Shown here: positions 11,226-22,358 of the stretch, one piece after another
Layout: each line of letters starts with the position of its first letter
Numbering within the stretch: the stretch's first letter is position 1
Assembly: GCA_016165875.1 (NCBI GenBank)
Contig: JABBOT010000080.1
Coordinates: 38,498,146 to 38,562,145 of the forward strand
Length of the DNA stretch: 64,000 bases
Reading direction: 5' to 3'
DNA from: Acanthopleura granulata
Lineage: Eukaryota > Mollusca > Polyplacophora > Chitonida > Chitonidae
The notes under the pieces: model-generated
Told to the model about the DNA's origin: nothing
The model's input: the letters and a program-made list of their open reading frames with translations, nothing else
Databases searched by the model: none
Position numbers and translations under genes: made by a program

Positions 11226-13243
11226 TGGTCATAATATGCACAGCTACCTAACTTGTTCCATATCTCAACTTCTCAGAGGCTTTTTTGTACAAATAACTGT
11301 AATTTTGCACGCACACAGACACAGTCTGAAATTCAGTCTACTTCATTTGCTGCACATACCTTTCTTTAGTTTAGGTTACATGTACTCAAGCACATGTCTA
11401 TCTATCAAAGGCAGCTTTTACACAGAGCAAACCTTGATCAGCACAGGGCACATCTGGCATTCATCACTTTCTCGAAAACTCGTTGAGGTAGTTAACCTTT
11501 GGTCTCTGACATTTCAGAAGTCAACAGGTCATCTTACCGGTTGGGTGTAAACCTGTGTTTATATACCTACAGGCATGGTGTACGGAGTCCCTGCGCCAGG
11601 GCACATATAGTTACATTGAAGTTAATATGCACATGTCTATATTACTGGGCGGACAGTAATATGCAGTTGTAAGAACCACTGGTTTTGTATAGTCTTGTGA
11701 ATCTTGTGAATCTGCAGGAAATGACATACATGTAAATATATGCCACCATTTTGGATTAAATAAAGACTCAATTAACACATTACCTGAGTAATCAGACAAC
11801 ACAAAACTATAAACGAACGTAATTAAAACAAAACACTCAGATATCGATGTGAAAAGTAGAGTTACGATCAAGATCTGAAGTTATATACATGTATTTACAT
11901 GTGTGCAATGTGAAATTTCATGGAATTCATTTCAAAGTTTCAGCCTTTTCACACATTTCAAAAGGGCAAGAAATAACAATGCAGATAAAACTTTCTTGAA
12001 CCATTCAGGTATACGCGGTACACATGCATATATATACTCACTATAGCCTATGTTCATAGTGAGCAACCGCCAGACATGCATCTACAAGTCTCTGGAAGAG
12101 AGCAAACATTAAGCGTACAACTGTCTGCAATAATTAGCTGTGTTTGGCAGGCAGGAGTAAGCGCACTAGTTTGCTTGCAGTCTAACCACACCATGACCTT
12201 TGGGCTCTCGAGTCTAAGCCTTTGTATACATCTTCGCACATTTCTACTCCCGCTGTGACAGAGATTTTAGAGCAAACAATGTGACTTGTCTCCCCAAACA
12301 CAGCTGCAGCGTTTTCCCCCCTTTGACGTCTGAATTCTGCGGACAAATCCCCAGAATTTTGGTTGCCGTGGTAACTTAATTGCTGCTGATGAAGTAAAAG
12401 CCGATCAGAGGTCTCTGACCGTGGTCAATACCTTTACGCTGGGGTAACTCGGTAATGATCAGTGCTACTTAACTTGTGGCCACACAACTGATCCCATGAA
12501 CTCTAATCAACCTTACCTCTGTCATGACTCTATATTTACTCTATACTTGTTTACCTCATGACCATCCGTGATCAATTTCTATACACTATGTACATTCAGA
12601 TGTAGCATCTCACTAGGAAATTCTCATGTTCTTTTCAAATCACAAGTCAATATTAGCAGCATTCCTTGTGAAGGTTAACTTTAACCAACATACTGACACA
12701 GCTAGCCATAAATTACACAGACGATACTACACAGAGAGGGTTCAGAACAAGAAATATTGTCTGTGAGAGAATGAATGCAAGATTACGGCTTAACGCCACT
12801 TGAGAGAGGTAGAAATGATATAATCCACAAGACATGATTCATTTACACAAATCACAAAAAACAATATCTGTGTCGCTCTATATTCATTGTATTCTACTGA
12901 CATGAAGTGATACATGACACCATGTTAACTTGTTAGACTTGACGTCATAAAGCAGCAGTTAACTATACATATAATTTGAAGTTGCCCGTTTTGCACAGAA
13001 TGGAGAATCAAAATGCTCCTTTTATGACACATGAGAGCGGGATATCAAAATATACTAACAAATGTGATAACTAGCTGTGTGAAACATGACATTCATCAGC
13101 GAAGGCAGCGTTGATATTCCACCTTGATATAAGTAACAAATACCAGCAACAGATTTCCTCCATTGATGTCCATGCTATGTTAATCTACATTTAAATACCC
13201 CCAGAAGATCGGTGGGGGTTGAGGGCACAGAACAGCTGGTCCT
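11226..13243. other. Intergenic, no gene seen
   Basis: Short frames open on both strands at 12054-12258 show no recognisable protein. A perfect RFX-type X-box lies at 12362-12375. A GATTACGGCTTAACGCC fragment of a dispersed repeat lies near 12780. Confidence 0.45.
12362..12375. promoter_or_regulatory. X-box-like palindrome
   Basis: GTTGCCGTGGTAAC is a full inverted-repeat match to the RFX-factor X-box consensus (GTTNCC, two bases, GGNAAC). No gene start was found beside it, so its function is unproven. Confidence 0.35.
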
Positions 13244-14140
13244 TCCTCTGTCTTTACCATAGCTCGCTAAGACTATGATCAGTGCCTGTCTTTACCATAG
13301 CTCACTAAGACTATGACCAGTGACTGTCTTTACCATAGCTCGCTACGACTATGACCAGTGACTGTCTTTACCATAGCTCGCTAAGACTATGATCAGTGAC
13401 TGTCTTTACCATAGCTTGTTACGACTATGACCAGTGACTGTCTTTACCATAGCTCGCTAAGACTATGATCAGTGCCTGTCTTTACCATAGCTCGCTACGA
13501 CTATGATCTGTGCCTGTGTTTACCAGGACTTGCCAAGACTATGACCAGTGCCAGTCTATACCATGGCCCGGTAAGGCTATAATCAGTGATTGTCTTTACC
13601 AGGGCTTGTTAAGACTATGACCAGTGCCTGTCTTTACCATAGTTCACTAAGACTATGATCAATGACTGTCTTTACCAGGACTTGCTAAGACTATGACCAG
13701 TCACTTTACCATGGCTTGGTAAAACTATGATCAGTAACTGTCTTTACCTGGACTCGCTAAGACTATGACCAGTGACTGTCTTTACTATGGCTTACTAAGA
13801 CTATGATCAGTGACTGTCTTCACCATTGCTTGCTAAAACTACATGTATGATCAGTGACTGTCTTTACCACGGCTCACTAAGACTATGACCAGTAACTGTC
13901 TTTACCATGGCTCGCTACGACTATAATCAGCGACTGTCTTTACCATGGCTCACTAAGACTATAATCAGCGACTGTCTTTACCATGGCTCACTAAGACTAT
14001 GATCAGAGACTGTCATTACCAAGGCCCGCTAAGACTTTGATCAGAGACTGTCTTTACCATGGCTCGCTAAGACTATGATCAGTGACTGTCTTCACCATGG
14101 CTCGCTAAGACTATGATCAGAGACTGTCTTTACAGTCAAT
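13244..14140. repeat. 38-bp minisatellite, about 23 copies
   Basis: ACTGTCTTTACCATAGCTCG recurs every 38 bases (13323, 13361 and onward), paired with CTAAGACTATGATCAGTG. Units vary at many sites (CGCTAAG/CACTAAG/CGCTACG), and a few have small indels. Confidence 0.94.
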
Positions 14141-15110
14141 GATCATAGGCTTTACAGGACACAAACTTTTATGCCTTATATGTTCAGATTAACACAATTA
14201 ACAAACTGTGTTGGTACAAGTACACGTCTCTATTTATTTTTTCAATCAATTTAATGTTTCCTAATAATTATATAAACCCTGACTGACGTGGTACATGTAT
14301 ATTTCAGAATGTGTGAGTTCAGATCACCCTATTGACCACCAATCAAATAAATAAATTCTCATCTCTAGTACCAATAAAGGTCTACTACAACACAACTACA
14401 GGGGTATGTTCTCAGGTTTCCAAGGACAACACAACACATAAAACGGTAGCATGTGTACATAGGTCCTTAAATGTGAAGTACTCACTACAGAAGATTTTAC
14501 CTTGTTCCCCTGTGCCAGTTTCTTAAGTCTTGGTCCTCAGCACCACAGCTGTGGTTGAATGATTCAGTCAGTCTGCCCCTCTTGGGCTACAACCCCTCCA
14601 TAACACTGAACTCTTGTCTGTCTCAGGCACTGGTACATAGTTTTAGCCCAGCTACATATGCCTCATGCTCTGCCAGTTCCCATATACTGCACCCACCCAC
14701 AGACCTCACTGTTTACCACATTACCCCCTCCTTTTGTTTCTCTGCAGAGCAAAATCTGTCCAGGTTTCCGCCAGGAGAGAAATAAACCATCAGGAGGAGA
14801 AAATAATAACAGTTCTGTGGGTTGTGTTGTAAACAGGAGGTTTGAACTCAGACATGTTGATTCCTGTATGCTGTATGCAACATGTGTTAGTGTCACTGTA
14901 TACTCAGCCCACAACAGAGGGTTCAGGACTAGGGGCAAACTACTCTCTGAAGCTGGGAAGCTGTACCGTAGTATACAGAATAACTTGGTTACTTACACTA
15001 TACCGACCCAGAGCTAATTGTACAATTACAATTTGTATGTGGGAAGGTCTCTCACCATTATTCTAGCCGTCCTTGTATAAGTCAAATATTCTTGAGTGTT
15101 TTGAAAAACT
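14141..15110. other. Intergenic; SINE tail remnant at the end
   Basis: No supported exon. 15040-15110 (GGGAAGGTCTCTCACC .. ATTCTAGCCGTCCTTGTATAAGTC .. ATTCTTGAGTG) is a decayed 3' end of the CAATCAAATAAA-family SINE. Confidence 0.5.
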
Positions 15111-16880
15111 TTTCCAATTAATTAAAAAACATAAAAAATTTAAAAAAAAAAAAAATTCAAATGATATTACATTTGAATTCTGCTTGTCATGCTATATTTA
15201 TGTTTCAATGTACCAATTAGCAATTAATACTTAATGTAAAGACATACATATGTAAGTTAATGCATTTTATTCTTTTTGTAAAGGTTTAATAGTTTTGGCT
15301 TCATGCCAATTCAATTTCTCCTTACAAAATTTATTGAGTACTAAAACATTAACCAGAGATGCTGACGAGAGATGCAGCTCTACTGGTCGGGACAAAATTA
15401 TCATGGAGTCAATAACAGAATTAAAGCTGTTATCCAACAACACTGCCAGGGTCCAAGCTATTACCTATTTACCATATCTGGTATAGTCCCATGATAACTT
15501 CATGGAGGTAAAAAAGAGAAAAAAAAACGAAAGGATTGAGAAAGAATGAACTGGATTTGAACCCGTGACTGCAAGGTATCATATACAATGGGCTTACCAC
15601 TAAAAACCAGTGTGGAAAGCATGCAGCTTTGATCTTTTGCTCATAGACCATAACGACGACATGAAGTGAAGCAAGGATGATTTCCATTCTCATGATAAAA
15701 TGCACTTACCGATTCTCAGCTTTAAATATGAAAATAAGTGACATCTAAGCATGAGGGCTTTCTGTTTTTATGCATTTGGAAAATTTTAAGCATAACAGTT
15801 GTAATGTTTTCTGTCATGTCACCTCCAAATAAGGGGAAAACTGCACTTTTTCTAACTTTGATTGTAATCTCCCTCAAAAGCATACATCCCAAGAATTTAA
15901 TAAGATCAGATTTGTGACCAGGATTTCAAATACATCACGGAGCATCGTTAAAATATTTAAATTCAAAAACTTTTTTTCACATGACAATTTCAGTAATCAG
16001 TGCATTTCTACAGTTTTCAAGACATGAAAACAATTTATGTACAGTAATTTCCTCAAGGTGTACTATCTGCATTATAAATTTCAATCGCATACACCGTACT
16101 TGAGAAAATAACATGTCGACGCATTCTATCCATGGCAATATTGCTTCCAAAGTACGTAAGATTGAACAATAAATGTTGTGGTGAAAAAGTTTCCATGCAA
16201 AAATGATAAGAAATAGACTGGATTTGAACCTCAGAGTGCTAGGACTAGTCTGCAGCACCTAAGAATTTCATGGTATTTGAAAAAAAAAGAGAGAAAAGAC
16301 TAGCAGGATTTAACTGGATTTGAATCTATAAAGACTGCTTCATGCAGGTACAATGCATGCCTGCATTGAAAACACCCCTTCGGTGAAAGTGGTATGACCC
16401 AAAAGACCTTTGTCCAGTATTTATAACATGGGACAACATGGTCATACCATTTCATCCAGAGGGGAATTTTGAAAAAGGTACAGCACCTACATGTATCTGC
16501 AGGCTAACAATGTTAACTGGGGATATGATGAAAGCCAGTCAAAAGAAAATAAACACATACCAAGACTGGGCCACATGTAAGTAGAGACTGTGCCTTTGAT
16601 CTATTGCTATCAACACCAATAATGTCTGGCCAGCCAAACCATAGTAAAGGCTTTGATGAAGTGTTGAAGAAAGCTCCTATATTATTTAAATTTGAGAATT
16701 TTGACAATTTTTTGTTGGTTCCTTGGTAAAAACTTTAAAACTATACAATGCACAAAAATAATTCTTGCAGATTTGTAATTCTGACATCACAGAGTACCAG
16801 AAAGTGTGCTTCAATCATTTCAAGCTTTACTTAGACGAGACGTAATTTTTGCCTAACTTGAAAGGTCAATTATAGATGAC
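15111..16880. other. Intergenic with minus-strand tRNA-like SINE heads
   Basis: ACTGGATTTGAACCCGTGAC near 15549-15568, CTGGATTTGAACCTCAGAG near 16217-16236 and ACTGGATTTGAATCTATAAA near 16313-16332 are, on the - strand, B-box-like segments (GGTTCAAATCCAGT type). The first is followed at tRNA-like distance by TAGTGGTAAGCCC. They are probably degenerate SINE heads, not functional tRNAs. No coding exon seen. Confidence 0.45.
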
Positions 16881-16884
16881 CAAT

Positions 16885-17330
16885 GATTGAAATGGAAAAT
16901 CGATATCATGAATTATGTATCTTGCTGTAGGCTAAACTTTAACTAAATTTTGTTGAAATCGTACAAAAACCGTAAGAGCAGTAGCATTTTATAAAGAAAC
17001 ATTGACACGAAAAAACAGAAAGACAAACGATCACCAAAATGGAAAATCTATACTACGAATTATGTATCATCAACTATGTTTCATTGAAACATAAATTGTA
17101 GGAGAAGTAGTGTTTGAAAATGTTAACATATTCTGGATAAACTGACACACAGAAGGACAACCGATAGTTGAAATGGAAAATCGATGCTACGAATTATGTG
17201 TCTTGAGGGCGTCTATATTTGACCCAAGTTTCGGTCAAATCAGACAAATCTGTAGAAGGAGTAGTATTTTGAGGGAAAAGTTAACAGATGCTGGACATAC
17301 AGACAGACAGATGGATGCTAGACAACTTGC
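16885..17330. repeat. Three diverged copies of a 135-147 bp repeat
   Basis: AATGGAAAATCGAT or a close variant begins copies near 16891, 17038 and 17173. Each is followed by ATTATGTATC-like, GTAGGAGAAGTAG-like and GGACATACAGACAGACAGA-like segments in the same order. The 114-codon frame over the third copy is not a recognised protein. Confidence 0.7.
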
Positions 17331-17504
17331 GAATCTTCTCTCCTTCACCAGTAGAGCTAAAAAACTGGACATAAATGTAAATAAAATAATTCATGTAAAG
17401 TCACCTGATAATGTCACCCAGGTATACACATATTTTCACCAATCCTATCAAATCTCAAGCAATGAAACCTTGAAAACAATAGAAGCAGTAACAATGAAAA
17501 AAAA

Positions 17505-17545
17505 AATGAATGAATGAAATGATTATGGCTTAATGTGCAAGTCTG
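17505..17545 (+). repeat. Dispersed repeat fragment (GATTATGGCTTAA)
   Basis: GAATGAATGAAATGATTATG.. matches the start of the repeat pieces at 23555-23615 and, inverted, 60465-60512. It is probably the end of a dispersed SINE-like family. Confidence 0.5.
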
Positions 17546-18235
17546 CATTTTTTCAACTTTTAATGTCTTTATTAACCTGAAATCGCTATTCTAAATTCAA
17601 ATTTCTACTACTCGTAATTCTTTTCAGTACGTGTTATGACTGAACAACACTTTTAAGAAAGCTTAATGTATTATATGATATTTTTGTTGCACAACATTTT
17701 TGAAAGTTTGCTGCATGACATTTACAGTCAAAGGTTTTGAATTAACTTTCATCTGGCATAGAGGAATTTACTTCTGGGGGCCATAAATACTCCCAGAAGG
17801 ATTAAAATAATTGAGCTCTCCCTAAGAAACTAACTTGATAATAGCACTTTCACCGCGTTCTGGCTCAGCAAGACATTTTCATCACCTTTTAATATTTTAC
17901 CTTCAAAGTGTTCGGAAATCATTTCCAATTTAATTTACCACTATATAATGTTCAACTCCCCAAAAAGTTTCCAATAATTTGTGACCACATTTTTCATCAT
18001 CATTTTTCATGACCATTTGAAAATAGTCTACACTTCATTGAACGATCCACTTCCATTAACTTATTGGTAAACCTTAATTGATCTCTTTTTTTTCTCAGAC
18101 TTAACAGAGCCCTATATCAATTTTTCAAATTAAAACAACAAAGATACACAAAATAACCCTACAAAATTGCTTAATGAAAATGAACCCAACACTTTGAGTT
18201 TAATTTTTTCCATCCACTTTTCCATGGGCCTGCAC
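17546..18235. other. Intergenic, nothing recognised
   Basis: A+T-rich, no supported exon or repeat on either strand. Confidence 0.4.
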
Positions 18236-18239
18236 AAAA

Positions 18240-18475
18240 AGAGTTTCATCCTCTTCAGTAAACCTGCCCAACAAGACTTGCCCTGTTCCAGAAGCCTTCC
18301 CAAAACGATTGTCACCCTGTTCCGTAAGCCTGCCCAGGAAGATTGTCACCCAGTTCCGTGAGCCTGCCCAACAAGGCTTTAACCCTATTCCATGAGCCTG
18401 CCCAACAAGACTTTCACCCTGTTCCATGCGCCTGTCAAAAAGATTTTTACCCTTTTCAATGAGCCTGCCCATTGA
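18240..18475. repeat. 34-bp minisatellite, about 7 copies
   Basis: AGCCTGCCCA recurs at 18327, 18361 and 18395 (34-bp period), with CACCCTGTTCCRTGAGCC between. Units are diverged. Short minus-strand frames here come from the repeat. Confidence 0.88.
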
Positions 18476-19008
18476 TCACTACAATGATCAGGAAAATTAT
18501 GCTAAAAATGATTTGTTTATGTAATGAGAGATTCATAAAACTGTGCACATTATTTCTCTACAGCCCATAGTTCTGTCAGAATGTTTCAAAATATTGGCTG
18601 CAGAGGTGGTTGAAAAGGTTAAAGAATTAGGCAGAAAAAAAACAGTCCATGACATTTACTTAATAAGAGCCAGTACTTGTAACAAAACAATAACAAAGTA
18701 ATGAAAAAAGAGTTTGTCGGCACTGTTTCCTCATTTGATGAACACATGATATGATAGCGGACAGGTGATACTAGGTGTAAAAATCGCCTGTATTTGTAAA
18801 CTGTACAAATAATCCCATGACCCCTGTCGAACTTGCCCACTGTCACCTAAGCCGAACAAACCATGAGAGCAGGGTAATCCAGAAATATCGTGTCCAAGGC
18901 TAGGCCGGAACCCAGAACTTATGGCCGGCTTAAAGTTATAATGATTGAAACATATCATTTTCAAACACGTTTTTATCTCTTGAATTTTTAGTAACAGACT
19001 TACCCGAA

Positions 19009-19102
19009 TCATGTCACATGTGCGTCAAAGAGTAGAACCCGAATCCTCCTCCATTTCTTCCAACTCTTCTGGATCCTTTTGATTTCTCGGTTGATATCCA
19101 TC
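19009..19102 (-). CDS. Possible terminal exon of an unidentified minus-strand gene
   Basis: On the - strand an acceptor ending AAATTAG precedes 19102. In the frame that joins the upstream candidate exon (ending phase 2 at 19872) it reads a basic, Trp- and Arg-rich tail and stops at 19009. A second frame gives an acidic Glu-rich tail that stops at 19025, which on composition alone looks equally plausible. A GTAAGTCTG donor-like site follows near 19003. I cannot identify the protein, and the frame is unresolved. Confidence 0.22.
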
Positions 19103-19871
19103 CTAATTTCTGAAAACAAAGTTATCAAATGAATAAATTAACACATACACCTTAGCAGTAAATTATCACACTGTACAAGATTTGAGAGTCTGTTGCCATT
19201 TACGTCAAGCCATTTCTGACTGATGAAATCAAAATTTGAACTACAATTCTAAGCCTGAGAAATTAAAGCATAGGTCACCTCAAAATGTTACCTTAACACA
19301 AACTGATAAACGTGTCAGACTATCGTCTTCCATTAGCAAACACTAAGCCTTGTGTAAAGGAGGTTTTAAAGTTTGTGTGAATTGCGTCAGTAATGACAGC
19401 CTGTGTGGAATCGGCCTCTGATCGAGTTTGCCTATCCCAAGAAAAATATACCAATAATATTGACGTGGAGCTAAAACATGTTTCATTTTGTCTGATTGTT
19501 TATGAATCACATTGTGGGCAATGACCATTCTTATCTGATCCATTCAGTCATATTTAGGAAATGAACTTAATTTTTCAAATTTTTAAATTTTTCACTGACG
19601 GACAGCCTACACTACACAGAAACACATTTCTTTCTGACCAAGCTTACACTTCCATCTTCAAACACTCACAGAGGTCACCGCACATACATGTATGGTTCAC
19701 ATGCTTTGGAATTCTGGGAATAATTTTTGTAGTGTTCATAGATTGCACTATTATTCAGGTGGAAAAAACCTGGCAGTCCCTAATGATATCAGCACTATGA
19801 ATCAGTTAATCTCTCATATAATATTTAGTTGATTTTTTTGTTTCTCATCTCCAGTACAGGCAGAAACCGAC

Positions 19872-19990
19872 CTGTGTCTATATTCCTGCAAACTGAGTTC
19901 ATCTGCAATCAGCTCATACATGACAAATACATACTCTTTTCGTGATTCACTGACTGCTACAAGCTGCTCTGGAGCTTGTGTCAATTTCGA
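19872..19990 (-). CDS. Possible internal exon of an unidentified minus-strand gene
   Basis: 119 bases on the - strand lie between an acceptor (ACAAATAG, AG at 19992-19991) and a GT donor at 19871-19870. They are open in the frame encoding KLTQAPEQLVAV, then an ESRKEYVFVMYELIADELSL segment, and end in phase 2. The composition (charged and aliphatic residues, few Cys or Phe) looks coding, unlike the surrounding A+T-rich DNA. I do not recognise the family. It would belong to a gene transcribed away from PSMB6. It does not join in phase to the candidate first exon at 21870-22013, so an unseen exon would be needed. Confidence 0.33.
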
Positions 19991-21239
19991 CTATTTGTGG
20001 AAATTTTAGAATGGGTGAACATCTTTTCTCCCAAAATTTTGTTGATGAAAAATCTATGCAGTAAACAAAACATACCTATAACTTAGGGTGTGTGTTAATC
20101 AGTTTTCAAACAACAAACAATCAACTGAACATGACTTAACAATGGGTCTCATCATTATAATGTATTCATAATACTAATATCTACTGAATGTACACGAAGT
20201 AAACTAGAACGGAATTGTTCTTCTCTCTAAGGCCTCAACACACACTCATTGACTCTGAACAAGCGAACAACAAAAAACCTTGCCAATTTCACAAAATGAA
20301 AGATATACAAAAATAGACTTCGTTTTCTAACATAAATAACTGTCTTGCATGTGGGCAAAGGAAGAAGTCTGACACTTTCATGCCTTTGCAAGTGTGACTT
20401 GGCTTTGTAAATGTGACTTGGCTTCAGATCACATCAATTTGTCCACGTTTTGCAGAGATGATTGTTTGATATGGAGTCAATTTCATAAGAATTCTGATCC
20501 TTGTTGTCCGAAAATGTTTTTTGTGCACTCTCATATATACAGGAGGATATATAAGTTTATGGCCAGTCGAAAGCTAAGAGATATATTTCTGAATATTTTG
20601 AGATTAGGAACAAAACAATATGTACACTGTCAACTCTTGGAACAGGTTGAAGTTACATTTACACAAAGTTTCATTTATTAGTCTGAATTCGGGGTGAAAC
20701 ACCAGTCAAGAATATTTCACTTATTAAACTGCAGCTGCATTCCTGGATGAAGGCATCAGGTAACTAACAGTAAGATATCTCAGAGATGAAGCCAGCCAGC
20801 TTCTACTACATCAGCTCATTTGTCAAGGGCTGATTTGTTGCTTTAGCTTAATGAGATATGTAACATTGCAAAGGACCCTCAGTCTGGCCAACTGAAATAC
20901 CCCAGTATAGCCCAGTATGACCCAGTTTGGCCTCTGTTAACTGTTCTAGTGGTATAAGAATACCATGATTATAGTCACACATTTGCATCTAGCTTTCCCT
21001 CATGGTTAGTCATGACTTTAGTTCAAATGATTTTCAGATGGCCAAATTTGTGTCACAAAAACTGTAAATTTATGTCAAAAACAAGGGCAAATTTATGTCA
21101 TGAAATAGTAATTTTGAAGGTGGATCTTCCACTTTTCCTGTAGGATATAATCCTAACTATATTTAACAACCAAACCTTAAAACAAACCTTAGACTCTCAA
21201 AATCAGGAAATATGAGCTACTCAGTCATGGACATGATGG
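19991..21239. other. Possible intron or intergenic, no exon seen
   Basis: Contains a reverse SINE tail remnant at about 20690-20760 (GGGGTGAAACACCAGTCAAG, AATATTTCACTTAT) and A+T-rich DNA without supported exons. Confidence 0.4.
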
Positions 21240-21461
21240 TTGTTTATTTATTTATTTATTTGATTTGTGTTTTACGCCATATTCAAGGCCAGCAGAGACC
21301 AAGGGAAACTCACGACCATCTACAGGTTGCTCGCTGACTTTCCCACCTACGGACAGAGAGGAAGCCAGCTTGAGCTGGACTCACAGTGACCGCATTGGTG
21401 GGAGGCTTCTGGGTCATTACGCTGTGCTACCGTGCTAACCAACTGAGCCAGGGAGGCCCTC
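21240..21461 (-). mobile_element. Near full-length tRNA-derived SINE, minus orientation
   Basis: The minus-strand head GGGCCTCCCTGGCTCAGTTG carries an A box, and a GAGTCCAGCTC-type B-box region and the conserved body follow. The tail at 21240-21275 is the complement of an AAATAAATAAA run. Flanking GACATGATGG at 21230-21239 and 21462-21471 is a 10-bp target-site duplication, showing insertion by target-primed reverse transcription. Confidence 0.9.
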
Positions 21462-21869
21462 GACATGATGGATGAAATTTTAGGTCATTTAAAGTATATT
21501 GTGCGAGTATGTGTTAGGTGAGGCAGGTGGGTAAGTGAGGGAGCAGGGGGGGGGAGGTGGTGGTGGAGCTAGAGGAATCTGCTTCAATGGGAAGAAGGTA
21601 TAGGGCAAAAGCAGTTCTACTTGCCTTTCCTTGCATCAAAGGAAAAACAGATTAAATTTTTTAAAAACTAATAAGAAATCTGTGAAACAAGGACCTGGGG
21701 TCATGAAACTAAATTTGCAAATATATTGTGTTAACTATATTTTTATTTTCAACAAGTAAAAATACTCAACAGATGCACTTTTTTACTTGCATCATTTTTT
21801 TATTTCATAAGTATATTACTCAGTTCACTTTAAGTAAAGCGAAAAATAGAATCGGGACAGTTCGCCATT

Positions 21870-22013
21870 TTAAACACTTATGTACTTCCCCAGTTCTCTA
21901 GGGCTATGTTTACGTGCTCTAAACATAATGGTTGTGAAGTTCTCCCTCTGCAACACCCGACAAGTCCCACTACTTGACACACGTGCTTTAAATCCACCGC
22001 GATGACAGAGCAT
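21870..22013 (-). CDS. Possible first exon, mitochondrial-type N terminus
   Basis: A minus-strand frame from ATG at 22013 runs 47 codons. It begins MLCHRGGFKARVSSSG and is rich in Arg and Ser with few acidic residues, as in a mitochondrial targeting presequence. A donor-like GTACATAAG lies near its 3' end, so it may be a first exon. Its start is about 345 bases from the PSMB6 start codon, in divergent orientation. No family recognised; it may be chance. Confidence 0.18.
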   Translation of the reverse strand: MLCHRGGFKARVSSSGTCRVLQRENFTTIMFRARKHSPRELGKYISV

Positions 22014-22254
22014 CAAAACATTCCTGCGTAATATTTTACCGTAGCCATAAAATATTTTGTGGAAGTACACATAAAGGGTCGAGAGGCTGTCAAAGCATCT
22101 GTTGAATATGGCTGAAGAAAATGTGTTTGATTTACATCACTGTATACTAAATACATAATATGGATATATTTAATTAAATTAATGCCAATGCGATAGTGTT
22201 TATAACATTCTTATGTTTTTCACATGTACAATAAAAATTTGTAGGAGACCGTCT

Positions 22255-22358
22255 CTCGCGACCCTCTTAATTGACGTCATCAAATGCATCGACTACCTTT
22301 CTCTATATCTTCGTTCACAGGGGTAAAATATCAACAACAGAGCACAACTGAAAGGATC
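22255..22358 (+). promoter_or_regulatory. Probable PSMB6 promoter / 5' UTR with a CRE
   Basis: TGACGTCA at 22272-22279 is a perfect palindromic cAMP-response element (CREB/ATF site), about 80 bases before the PSMB6 start codon. No TATA box is evident. TTCGTTCACAG near 22310-22320 could be a 5' UTR splice acceptor, in which case transcription starts further upstream. The site is symmetric and could also serve a divergent minus-strand gene. Confidence 0.45.

Noticed and set aside
15549..16332. Three minus-strand tRNA-like segments as tRNA genes
   Set aside because: Only B-box-like motifs and loose A-box matches; no cloverleaf I could pair. More likely old SINE heads.
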